DNA from: Dyadobacter crusticola DSM 16708
GTDB lineage: Bacteria; Bacteroidota; Bacteroidia; Cytophagales; Spirosomataceae
Assembly: GCF_000701505.1 (NCBI RefSeq)
Contig: NZ_JNJB01000001.1
Location: 62,001-126,000, forward strand
Length of the DNA stretch: 64,000 nt
Reading direction: 5' to 3'
The notes under the pieces: model-generated
The model's input: the letters and a program-made list of their open reading frames with translations, nothing else
Told to the model about the DNA's origin: nothing
Databases searched by the model: none
Position numbers and translations under genes: made by a program
Shown here: positions 54,082 to 61,704 of the stretch, one piece after another
Layout: the number at the start of each line of letters is the position of its first letter
How positions within the stretch are numbered: position 1 is the first letter of the stretch

Positions 54082-55812
54082 ATGCGCATTTCGATACTTT
54101 CACTTCTGCTACTTGTTCAGTTCGTTGCCACTGCTCAATACAAAACGCGATTCGAAGTAAGCGGCGGCAAGCAAACCCCTACTTACGAAGAGGGTATCGC
54201 ATTTTACAAACTGCTTGCCAAGAATTTTCCGCAAATCCAGATGACGGAAAAAGGTCCGACAGACAGTGGTCGGCCGCTGCACCTGGTACTTTATTCGAAA
54301 AACCGGGATTTCGATATCAAAAAGCTCAAAGCACAGCGAAAAGCGATTTTGCTCGTCAACAATGCGATCCATGCAGGCGAGTCCGACGGGGTGGATGCTT
54401 CGATGATGCTCCTCAGGGATATTGTAACAAATCCAGGTAAATACCCGGAAATGGACAGTGTGGTACTTGCGATTATTCCATTCTACAACATTGGTGGTGC
54501 ATTGAACCGGAATAGTACAACCCGCACCAATCAGGAAGGTCCCGAAGAATATGGGTTTAGGGGAAATGCGCGCAATTATGATTTGAACCGTGATTTTATT
54601 AAAAGCGACACGCGGAATGCGCGTAGTTTCGCGGCCATTTTTCACGAGCTGGATCCCGATCTTTTTGCAGATACCCACGTGAGCAACGGAGCGGATTACC
54701 AGTATGTAATGACACTCGACTATGCGCAGAAGGATAAGCTGGGCGGACCGCTGGGCGATTTCAACAATGCTGTTTTTCTGCCTTATATGTACAACCACCT
54801 GAAAGAGGCAGGTTTTGAATCAACGCCGTATGTAAATTCCTGGGGGCAGACGCCGGATAAAGGCTTTGTTCAGTTCCCGGACTGGCCGCGGTATTCGACA
54901 GGTTATGCTGCATTGTTTCACACGATTGGCGTAATGACAGAGACCCACATGCTCAAACCGTACGATCAACGCGTAAGGGCGACTTATGCTTACCTGCACG
55001 GTAATTTGAAGTTTCTGGCAGCTAACCGGAACAAGCTGTTGAGTTTACGTCAGGAAACAAAAGAGTCGGTGAAAACGCAGGAGAAGTTTGCGATTACCTG
55101 GCAGGTGGACAAAGCGAAAAATACCGAGATCGAATTCAAGGGTTATGAACCGAAATATATTAAAAGTGAAGTAACCGGGGCTGAGCGCCTGCATTACGAC
55201 CGTACAAAGCCTTTTACCAAAACAATCCCTTTTTATGACACCTATGTCCCGCTGGATGAAGTTACAAAGCCAAAAGCCTATATCATCCCGCAGGGCTGGC
55301 ACAATGTAGTTGCATTGCTGAAACTGAACGAGGTCGCAATGCAGCAGCTGGAAAAAGATACCGAGTTCGACGTGGAGACTTATTATATAGAAAATGTGGA
55401 GTCACCTAAAATGCCGTTTGAGGGACATTATTGGCATACCAGCGTGAATGTCAGAACTGAGAAGCAAAGGTTGCCATTCAAAAAAGGAGATTGGTATATA
55501 CCCGTAAATCAATGGACCAACCGATATATTGTCGAAACATTGGAACCCAAAGCCGTAGATTCATTTTTTAAATGGAATTTCTTTGACATGATCTTACAGG
55601 CAAAGGAGCATTACTCCAACTATGTTTTTGAAGATCTGGCAGCAGCGCTTCTGACCAAATCACCTGAGCTGAAAGAGAAGCTGGAAGCAAAAAAGAAAGC
55701 CGAGCCGGCATTTGCAAAGAATGCAAATGCGCAGCTCGACTTTATCTATGATCAATCCGTGTACCGGGAGAAAGAGTACTTACGTTACCCGGTTTTCAGG
55801 GTTATAAAATAG
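54082..55812 (+). CDS. Secreted M14 zinc carboxypeptidase
   Basis: The 576-residue protein has a signal peptide (MRISILSLLLLVQFVATAQ). The M14 catalytic domain (about 25-310) has the zinc ligands HxxE in NNAIHAGESDG and a third His in FADTHVSNGAD, the substrate-binding NYDLNRDF, and the catalytic Glu in VMTETHMLKPYDQR. The C-terminal 250 residues are beta-rich and specific to this subgroup. It should trim C-terminal residues or amide bonds of peptides or peptidoglycan in the periplasm or outside. Confidence 0.88.
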   Translation: MRISILSLLLLVQFVATAQYKTRFEVSGGKQTPTYEEGIAFYKLLAKNFPQIQMTEKGPTDSGRPLHLVLYSKNRDFDIKKLKAQRKAILLVNNAIHAGESDGVDASMMLLRDIVTNPGKYPEMDSVVLAIIPFYNIGGALNRNSTTRTNQEGPEEYGFRGNARNYDLNRDFIKSDTRNARSFAAIFHELDPDLFADTHVSNGADYQYVMTLDYAQKDKLGGPLGDFNNAVFLPYMYNHLKEAGFESTPYVNSWGQTPDKGFVQFPDWPRYSTGYAALFHTIGVMTETHMLKPYDQRVRATYAYLHGNLKFLAANRNKLLSLRQETKESVKTQEKFAITWQVDKAKNTEIEFKGYEPKYIKSEVTGAERLHYDRTKPFTKTIPFYDTYVPLDEVTKPKAYIIPQGWHNVVALLKLNEVAMQQLEKDTEFDVETYYIENVESPKMPFEGHYWHTSVNVRTEKQRLPFKKGDWYIPVNQWTNRYIVETLEPKAVDSFFKWNFFDMILQAKEHYSNYVFEDLAAALLTKSPELKEKLEAKKKAEPAFAKNANAQLDFIYDQSVYREKEYLRYPVFRVIK

Positions 55813-55822
55813 TATGCAGCTT

Positions 55823-56647
55823 TTAGAACCTGAATCCGAGGCTGAAATTGAACTCGCCTGTTACCTGCAAGCCGCGGGTTATGGTTGTTCTTGACATATA
55901 TTTTTCACGATCAACGTACCTCGATCCCAGGCCGCCATTCAGGCTGATCTGAAACTTGGGTGTGACCTGGAAGTTAACGTAGTTATTGACAAGCAACCCC
56001 ATTCTCACCCAGTCATTGTTCCGGCCGGTTGAAATAAATCCGCCGGTCACAGGATCGTATGTGTTGGTATTGTTCCAACGCTCGCCCCTGCCAAAGAAGA
56101 AACTCGGACCAACAGCATAAGTAACTTTTCTTTGTCCAAATGGGTAGATCTTCAAGCCGGGCGACAAATAGAACATCGCAGAACCATTATTATCTGGAAC
56201 GTCGAAAATGTAAGTGGAACTTCCGGGAATGGTAATCGTAAATGGCAGAATGATCCCGAAATAACCTTTTTTATCAACAATCCGCTCATAGCTGATCCCG
56301 AAACCCGGCCCGCTGTCAAGCGCTTTAAAAGGTGAAATGTTAATCAGGTTAGCTCCAAAAGCTTCACTTTCGCGCTCTATAACTGTCTTCGCGCGGCCAC
56401 CATCAATGCGATCAGTCATGAAAACTGTCTGTCCATTTTCAAATTCAATGCGCAAAACCTCCCTTTTCAGGATCACAAAGTTCGCGCTGTTTTCTGTATT
56501 GTTGATTTTGTAGGTAATGCGGTCAACTCCGACTTCTGTGACTTTACCTTCGACGGTTTTCCCATTTTTCTTAACGATGATATCCTGTGCCTGAGCTGCG
56601 ACAAAGAATAGGGAAAGCAAGAGCGTAAAAAGACTGTTTTTGATCAT
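55823..56647 (-). CDS. Outer-membrane beta-barrel-like protein
   Basis: The protein has about 274 residues with a signal peptide (MIKNSLFTLLLSLFFVAAQAQ). It has a short N-terminal domain (IIVKKNGKTVEGKVTEVGVDRITYK) that Bacteroidota often place before a small barrel, then alternating beta strands ending in GEFNFSLGFRF, the aromatic C-terminus typical of outer-membrane barrels. Function unknown. The ATG at 56647 is chosen because it begins the signal peptide. It converges with the M14 gene across a 10-base gap. Confidence 0.78.
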   Translation of the reverse strand: MIKNSLFTLLLSLFFVAAQAQDIIVKKNGKTVEGKVTEVGVDRITYKINNTENSANFVILKREVLRIEFENGQTVFMTDRIDGGRAKTVIERESEAFGANLINISPFKALDSGPGFGISYERIVDKKGYFGIILPFTITIPGSSTYIFDVPDNNGSAMFYLSPGLKIYPFGQRKVTYAVGPSFFFGRGERWNNTNTYDPVTGGFISTGRNNDWVRMGLLVNNYVNFQVTPKFQISLNGGLGSRYVDREKYMSRTTITRGLQVTGEFNFSLGFRF

Positions 56648-56814
56648 GGCTAAATATGGTTGATGAGGAATATCTAAATTTATGAAAAGAGAAGACAATC
56701 CCATGATATTTTTTCATGAACGTTAAAAACGTAACTGCTGTTATACCGTCGGCCATTGGCCACAATAGGATCTGGCTGCAAATCAATATCTGACACAGCC
56801 GCTAAATAAAACAA

Positions 56815-57957
56815 ATGACATTTCAGGAATTAACACTCATTGAGCCTATCACGAAGGCTCTGAAAGAAGAAGGATACAACACCCCCACCCCCATTCAGGC
56901 AAAAGCGATCCCGATTATTTTAGAACAAAAAGACTTGTTGGGCTGCGCACAGACCGGAACAGGAAAAACGGCAGCTTTTGCGATACCAATGCTGCAACTG
57001 CTTTATAACAAGCCTGTTGGGAATTCGGAAAGACAGCGAATCCGTGCATTGATATTGACTCCAACCAGGGAACTGGCGATTCAAATAGGCGAGAGTTTCG
57101 CAGCTTACGGTCGTCACACCGGACTTAAACATACGGTTGTATTCGGCGGTGTTGGCCAGAAGCCTCAAACCGACGCATTAAGAAGAGGAGTTGATATCCT
57201 CGTCGCAACGCCGGGCCGGTTGCTCGATTTGATCACACAGGGTTTTATTAAGCTCAACCAGCTTGAATTTTTCGTATTGGACGAAGCCGACCGTATGCTG
57301 GATATGGGTTTTGTTCATGACGTAAAAAAAGTTATCAAGTTATTGCCGGCGCAAAGGCAGTCACTATTCTTCTCGGCTACAATGCCGGCGGCGATCGTTC
57401 AGCTTGCGGGAACGATCCTGAATCAGCCCGTAAAGGTGGAAGTTACCCCGGTTTCCTCCACAGCCGATACAATCAGGCAGTCTGTTTTCTTTGTCGATAA
57501 ATCTGACAAAAATTCTTTACTGCTGCACATTCTGGAAGACCAGTCTATTTCTACCGCATTGGTTTTTACACGTACCAAGCACGGTGCGGATAAAGTTGTG
57601 AAGGTATTGAGAAAAGCAGGGGTAACGTCGGAGGCGATCCACGGTAACAAATCTCAGAATGCGCGTCAAAATGCGTTAAAGAATTTCAAAAGTCAGACTA
57701 CCCGCGTTTTGGTAGCGACCGATATTGCTGCCCGCGGCATTGACGTTGACGATCTTACCCACGTGATCAATTACGAGATCCCGAACATTCCGGAAACTTA
57801 CGTTCACAGAATTGGACGGACAGGTCGCGCAGGAGCAAAGGGAATTGCGATCTCATTCTGTGACAAGGAAGAAAAACTTTTTCTCCGCGACATTCACAAG
57901 CTAATCGCCAAAAACATCCCGGTTGAAACCAACCATCCTTTCGCTGTATTGAGGTAA
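56815..57957 (+). CDS. DEAD-box RNA helicase (RhlE-like)
   Basis: The 380-residue helicase has all core motifs: Q motif ([11 protein letters not shown]), Walker [31 protein letters not shown], and [10 protein letters not shown]. It ends soon after the helicase C domain and lacks the long basic tail of many RhlE/CsdA proteins. It remodels RNA, probably in ribosome assembly or cold adaptation. The stop codon is immediately followed by the ATG of a rhodanese gene, so the two are co-translated. Confidence 0.94.
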   Translation: MTFQELTLIEPITKALKEEGYNTPTPIQAKAIPIILEQKDLLGCAQTGTGKTAAFAIPMLQLLYNKPVGNSERQRIRALILTPTRELAIQIGESFAAYGRHTGLKHTVVFGGVGQKPQTDALRRGVDILVATPGRLLDLITQGFIKLNQLEFFVLDEADRMLDMGFVHDVKKVIKLLPAQRQSLFFSATMPAAIVQLAGTILNQPVKVEVTPVSSTADTIRQSVFFVDKSDKNSLLLHILEDQSISTALVFTRTKHGADKVVKVLRKAGVTSEAIHGNKSQNARQNALKNFKSQTTRVLVATDIAARGIDVDDLTHVINYEIPNIPETYVHRIGRTGRAGAKGIAISFCDKEEKLFLRDIHKLIAKNIPVETNHPFAVLR

Positions 57958-58257
57958 ATGCGTAAGAGTTACTCGGATATCAGTCTGTCACAAGCACTGG
58001 AATTAAGCCAAAAGCCAGGTTCAGTGCTTGTTGACGTTCGTGAGCAATGGGAATTTGAAGAATTTAATGAAGGCGGGATCAACATTCCCCTCGCTGATAT
58101 CAGGCAGAAGAGGGAGTTGCTGGCCGACTACGATCCCATAATAGTCATCTGTACCAATGGCGTTCGCAGTAAGGTAGCTGCAATGGATTATTGCAGGGTG
58201 CCTGAATGGTCTGAAAAGACCATTTTTCATGTAAAAGGCGGCATACTGGAAGGTTAG
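57958..58257 (+). CDS. Single-domain rhodanese-like protein
   Basis: The 99-residue rhodanese domain has VLVDVREQWEFEEFNEGGINIPL and an active-site loop with C65 (VICTNGVRS). The cysteine is present, so sulfur transfer or arsenate/phosphate-type chemistry is possible; it is not a dead domain. It begins directly at the base after the helicase stop, with no spacer. The functional link with an RNA helicase is not obvious. Confidence 0.88.
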   Translation: MRKSYSDISLSQALELSQKPGSVLVDVREQWEFEEFNEGGINIPLADIRQKRELLADYDPIIVICTNGVRSKVAAMDYCRVPEWSEKTIFHVKGGILEG

Positions 58258-58267
58258 TCTGCTAACC
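58252..58267. terminator. Short hairpin between convergent genes
   Basis: GGTTAG and CTAACC pair around TCTG. The stem includes the rhodanese stop and lies in the 16-base gap before the dapF stop. No T tract is present, so it is weak. Confidence 0.3.
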
Positions 58268-58273
58268 CGCAAT

Positions 58274-59053
58274 TTACACGCTCAATGCGCCGCTGAAAAC
58301 TTTTACAGCTGGTCCAATCAGATAAATATCACTGAATTCTCCGCTTTCCGTTTTGGAAAATGCGACTTGCAAGGTTCCTCCAATCGTTTCTACTTTGATC
58401 GGGCTCTCCCAGCCTTTTCTTAAATGGGCAGATAATGCACAGGCGGTAACACCGGTGCCGCAGCTGAACGTTTCATCCTCTACGCCACGCTCGTACGTTC
58501 TTACACTCAGGTGATTTTGCTCAATTACCTCAACAAAGTTGACGTTTGTGCCGCCTTTCGGTCCATAAACTGAACCATACCTGATCTCGCTTCCGATATT
58601 TACTACGTCTACCTCGGTCACATCATCCACGTAAGTGACGTAATGCGGAGAGCCGGTATTCATGAAATCAAAATCATCATAACGCTCCAAATCCTTTACG
58701 CCCGACATTTTAAGCGTGATTATATCTCCGTTAATGGTAGCTTCATGCTCCCCGTCGACGGCTATGAACTTCGTTTTTCCGCTGAAAACTCCCAGATCAC
58801 TGGCAAACTGCACAACACAGCGACCGCCATTTCCGCACATACTTCCTTCGCCACCGTCTGCATTAAAATACACCATTCTAAAATCATAACCTTCGGCATT
58901 TTGGAGCAAAATAAGCCCATCCGCGCCCACACCAAATCTTCTGTGACAGATGGAAGCAATGAGTTCCTTTGAAACCGGGAATTGCTGGCTCCTGTCGTCG
59001 ATCATTACGAAGTCATTTCCTGTGCCCTGGTATTTGAAGAAGTCGATTGTCAT
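58274..59053 (-). CDS. dapF: Diaminopimelate epimerase
   Basis: The 259-residue two-lobed enzyme has both catalytic cysteines: C73 in SMCGNGGRC and C198 in FSCGTGVTAC. It also has the opening FKYQGTGNDFVMID. It converts LL- to meso-diaminopimelate for lysine and peptidoglycan synthesis. Length is normal. It stands alone between rplS and the rhodanese gene; dapA is about 26 kb away in this window. Confidence 0.96.
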   Translation of the reverse strand: MTIDFFKYQGTGNDFVMIDDRSQQFPVSKELIASICHRRFGVGADGLILLQNAEGYDFRMVYFNADGGEGSMCGNGGRCVVQFASDLGVFSGKTKFIAVDGEHEATINGDIITLKMSGVKDLERYDDFDFMNTGSPHYVTYVDDVTEVDVVNIGSEIRYGSVYGPKGGTNVNFVEVIEQNHLSVRTYERGVEDETFSCGTGVTACALSAHLRKGWESPIKVETIGGTLQVAFSKTESGEFSDIYLIGPAVKVFSGALSV

Positions 59054-59094
59054 TGCAATGTGGTATTTGAGTTGGCGGATTTGTACAAAACAAC

Positions 59095-59129
59095 AAAACC
59101 CTGCAAGAAAAAATCACTTGCAGGGTTTT
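59095..59129 (-). terminator. Intrinsic terminator of rplS
   Basis: A 13-base perfect stem (AAAACCCTGCAAG with its complement) around a 9-base loop lies 20 bases after the rplS stop. T-rich sequence follows on the minus strand and a strong T tract on the plus strand, so it could stop transcription in both directions. Confidence 0.85.
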
Positions 59130-59148
59130 TAATTTTTTAAGAGGGACT

Positions 59149-59511
59149 TTATTTAGCCACTTTAAGCTCCTTGATGCGAGCTGCTTTACCCTGACGGCCA
59201 CGTAGGTAGAACAAACGTGAGCGACGTACCTTACCACGACGGATCAATTCGATTTTCGCGATACTTGGTGAAAGGATTGGGAAAACACGTTCAACACCTA
59301 TGCCGTTTGAGATTTTACGTACTGTAAAAGTTTCACCGCTTGAGCTAAGATTACGACGTTGCATAACGGTACCCTGGAACTGCTGGATACGCTCTTTGTT
59401 ACCTTCACGAATCTTAACGTGTACGTTGATTGTGTCGCCTGAAGAAAATTCAGGGTACTCGGATTTACGATTTTCAATCGTAGCTTCTACGAGTTTAATA
59501 AGTTCGCTCAT
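59149..59511 (-). CDS. rplS: 50S ribosomal protein L19
   Basis: The 120-residue protein has the L19 features: [30 protein letters not shown] beta core, [17 protein letters not shown] and [14 protein letters not shown] near the C-terminus. It lies at the 30S-50S interface. Here it is a single gene, not in the rpsP-rimM-trmD operon common elsewhere, with a -7 promoter element and a strong terminator. Confidence 0.97.
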   Translation of the reverse strand: MSELIKLVEATIENRKSEYPEFSSGDTINVHVKIREGNKERIQQFQGTVMQRRNLSSSGETFTVRKISNGIGVERVFPILSPSIAKIELIRRGKVRRSRLFYLRGRQGKAARIKELKVAK

Positions 59512-59604
59512 GACGAATGCTTTTTTATAGATTTAAGTGATAGCTTGTTCCCAGCGGACGGGGTGACGCCCCTTCATTCAAAACAGCTTTTGCGAAAATG
59601 CGTG

Positions 59605-59612
59605 CAAATCTA
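59605..59612 (-). promoter_or_regulatory. -7 promoter element of rplS
   Basis: On the minus strand this reads TAGATTTG, an exact TAnnTTTG match. The leader to the ATG is about 90 bases and contains a small GGGG/CCCC hairpin (59560-59572), a weak candidate for leader control. Confidence 0.5.
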
Positions 59613-59726
59613 AGATTATTTCCGCTTATCTAAAAGCACTTGCTCTAAATACTGGATTAATTCAGCAAGGCAAACTCGCTGGTATGAAGATTTGGAACAG
59701 ATACTTACCTCATTAAATACAAGAGC

Positions 59727-61208
59727 ATGAAAATACTTGGTGCAGAACAAATCCGGGCGCTGGATAAGCATACTATTCAAAACGAACCTGTTTCTTCCCT
59801 CGATTTAATGGAACGCGCGTCGGCAGCTTTTGTCAACTGGTTTTGTAGTGAATATGTGAATACGAGACCGGTTTCCGTGTTTTGCGGAAAAGGCAACAAT
59901 GGCGGCGATGGCCTGGCGATTGCGCGTTTACTTAGCCAGCGGAGCTATGATGTGCAGGTTGTTATTGTTGAATACACAGACAAAAGTTCGGAAGATTTTC
60001 AAGCCAATCTGATCCGTTTGCAGGACCAGCTTACTCCCGTTTACATTCATTCAGCAATTGACTTTCCCGTGATTTCTGCTAAGGCAGTTTGCATTGATGC
60101 TTTACTGGGCTCAGGATTGTCGCGGCCGGTGGAGGGTTTATTGGCTGAAATCATTACCAGGATCAATGCATTGCCTAACCGAGTTGTAGCTGTTGACTTA
60201 GCAAGCGGGCTGTATACAGACCAGTCAAATGCGAAAGAAGAAGTGATTATAGAACCGGATTTTACGGTCACGTTTCAGCTCCCTAAATTCTCATTCCTGT
60301 TTCCACAAAATGTCGCTTTTACCGGAGCGTGGCACGTAGTAGATATCGGATTGAATCAGGAATTCATCAATCAAGCGGAAAGCCCCTATTTTTTTACCGA
60401 CCAGCAAGCTGCCGAAACGCTGGTTAAGCCACGGGGTAAATTTTCGCACAAAGGTACTTATGGGCATGCGCTGCTTTTGGCGGGTAGTTTTGGCAAAATG
60501 GGTGCAGCTGTACTTTCAGGAAAAGCCTGTCTGCGCTCGGGTGTTGGCTTATTGACAATGCATTCGCCGCTTTGCGGATATGAGATAATCCAGATCTCCA
60601 TCCCGGAAGCAATGGTTTTGGCAGATCAGGCGCAAAATCATCTAAGCAATTTGCCTGAGCTTAGCTCCTATTCAGCAGTTGGAATCGGGCCCGGTGTGGG
60701 GCAGGAAAGCGATACAGCCAAAGTGCTTGAACAATTGCTGGAAGAAGTCAGGGTACCTCTTGTTATAGATGCAGACGCGTTGAACATTCTGTCAACGAAT
60801 CGTGAATTATTAAATAAACTACCTGAGAATACGATTTTAACCCCGCATCCGAAAGAATTCCAGCGACTGGCAGGCGATAGTGAAAATGAATTCGATCGTC
60901 TTGAACTTGGTCGGGATTTTGCTGCAAAACACAAAGTTATTGTCTGTCTTAAAGGGGCAAACACTGCCGTCATTCTTCCGAATAGAGAAGTACATTTCAA
61001 TTCAACAGGAAACCCCGGAATGGCGACTGGCGGAACCGGCGACGTACTGACGGGAATAATCCTCAGCCTTTTAGCACAAAAATACAAACCCCACGAAGCT
61101 GCAATCTTCGGTGTATACCAGCACGGACTAGCCGGGGACAAAGCAGCAGCTCAAAGAGGCCAAAGCGCATTGATCGCGTCTGATCTTGTAGAAAGTTTGG
61201 GTTGGTAG
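59727..61208 (+). CDS. nnr: Bifunctional NAD(P)HX epimerase/ADP-dependent dehydratase
   Basis: The 493-residue protein fuses NnrE and NnrD. The N-terminal half (about 1-215) is the YjeF_N epimerase (FCGKGNNGGDGLAIARLL, DALLGSGLSRPV). The C-terminal half (about 225-490) is the ribokinase-like dehydratase (GHALLLAGSFGKMGAAVLSG, DADALNIL, GGTGDVLTGI). It repairs hydrated NADH/NADPH in the cytoplasm. The fused form is usual in bacteria. Confidence 0.95.
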   Translation: MKILGAEQIRALDKHTIQNEPVSSLDLMERASAAFVNWFCSEYVNTRPVSVFCGKGNNGGDGLAIARLLSQRSYDVQVVIVEYTDKSSEDFQANLIRLQDQLTPVYIHSAIDFPVISAKAVCIDALLGSGLSRPVEGLLAEIITRINALPNRVVAVDLASGLYTDQSNAKEEVIIEPDFTVTFQLPKFSFLFPQNVAFTGAWHVVDIGLNQEFINQAESPYFFTDQQAAETLVKPRGKFSHKGTYGHALLLAGSFGKMGAAVLSGKACLRSGVGLLTMHSPLCGYEIIQISIPEAMVLADQAQNHLSNLPELSSYSAVGIGPGVGQESDTAKVLEQLLEEVRVPLVIDADALNILSTNRELLNKLPENTILTPHPKEFQRLAGDSENEFDRLELGRDFAAKHKVIVCLKGANTAVILPNREVHFNSTGNPGMATGGTGDVLTGIILSLLAQKYKPHEAAIFGVYQHGLAGDKAAAQRGQSALIASDLVESLGW

Positions 61209-61262
61209 GTATGAAATGCGTTACCAATTTGAAGTAAGTGCGTCTCACTGCATATCACATTA

Positions 61263-61279
61263 GCCAACTTTGCATTGGC
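61263..61279. promoter_or_regulatory. Candidate operator at the BrnT-like start
   Basis: GCCAA and TTGGC form a perfect inverted repeat around CTTTGCA, directly over the predicted TTG start of the BrnT-like toxin. It might be an autoregulatory site, as toxin-antitoxin operons often have. Short, so low confidence. Confidence 0.25.
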
Positions 61280-61553
61280 ACCACTTAAATTTGATTGGGA
61301 TAAAGGAAACGAACGTAAGTCGGAGGAAAAACATAGAATCGTTAATACTGAGGCGGAGAGTACTTTTACAGATCGAGATCGCCTGATCCTGATTAGCAAC
61401 AGATCCAGAGAAGTTCGCTTCCTTTGCATTGGAACCAGCTTCCTGAAAAGAGTATTAACTTCTTATTTTTTAATAAGGGATGGAAAAGTCAGAATCATTG
61501 GAACACGGATTGCCCGCAAAAAAGAGAAGGAATTATACTGTAAAAGCAAGTAA
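61275..61553 (+). CDS. BrnT-like toxin (RelE-fold ribonuclease)
   Basis: The protein has about 92 residues following the BrnT pattern: opening LKFDWDKGNERKSEEKH, central ESTFTDRDRLI, then REVRFLCIGTS and the basic ending VRIIGTRIARKKEKELY. BrnT proteins are RelE-like ribonucleases. The usual GVSF segment is replaced by RIVN, so it is a divergent member. The only suitable start is TTG at 61275, since no ATG occurs before the conserved FDWD. The next gene overlaps its 3' end by 74 bases. Confidence 0.72.
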   Translation: MAPLKFDWDKGNERKSEEKHRIVNTEAESTFTDRDRLILISNRSREVRFLCIGTSFLKRVLTSYFLIRDGKVRIIGTRIARKKEKELYCKSK

Positions 61554-61704
61554 ACCTTTTTTTGTTAAGGTTATGCCAAAAAATGTTTCATTAAAAGATT
61601 TCAGTCAAAAGCTGGAAGCTGATCTTTCTACGATTGTTGATTTGTCCCAGCGCAAAAAGCGGATTACGCGCTCAGACATCGAAGCAGCTCAGCTTAGTAG
61701 CTGA
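61480..61704 (+). CDS. Putative antitoxin of unrecognised family
   Basis: The 74-residue basic protein (MEKSESLEHGLPAKKRRNYT; C-terminal QRKKRITRSDIEAAQLSS) overlaps the BrnT-like toxin gene in another frame, starting at the ATG at 61480. Position and size fit an antitoxin, but the sequence does not show the ribbon-helix-helix pattern of BrnA. Its end overlaps the convergent feoB stop by 16 bases. Confidence 0.55.
   Translation: MEKSESLEHGLPAKKRRNYTVKASKPFFVKVMPKNVSLKDFSQKLEADLSTIVDLSQRKKRITRSDIEAAQLSS

Noticed and set aside
54109..54798. 229-codon open frame antisense to the M14 peptidase
   Set aside because: The plus strand carries intact M14 catalytic motifs through the same region; the antisense translation shows no family pattern.
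59512..59604. Known ribosomal-protein leader (L19 type) upstream of rplS
   Set aside because: Only a short GGGG/CCCC hairpin is visible; I could not match it to the described Firmicutes L19 leader.
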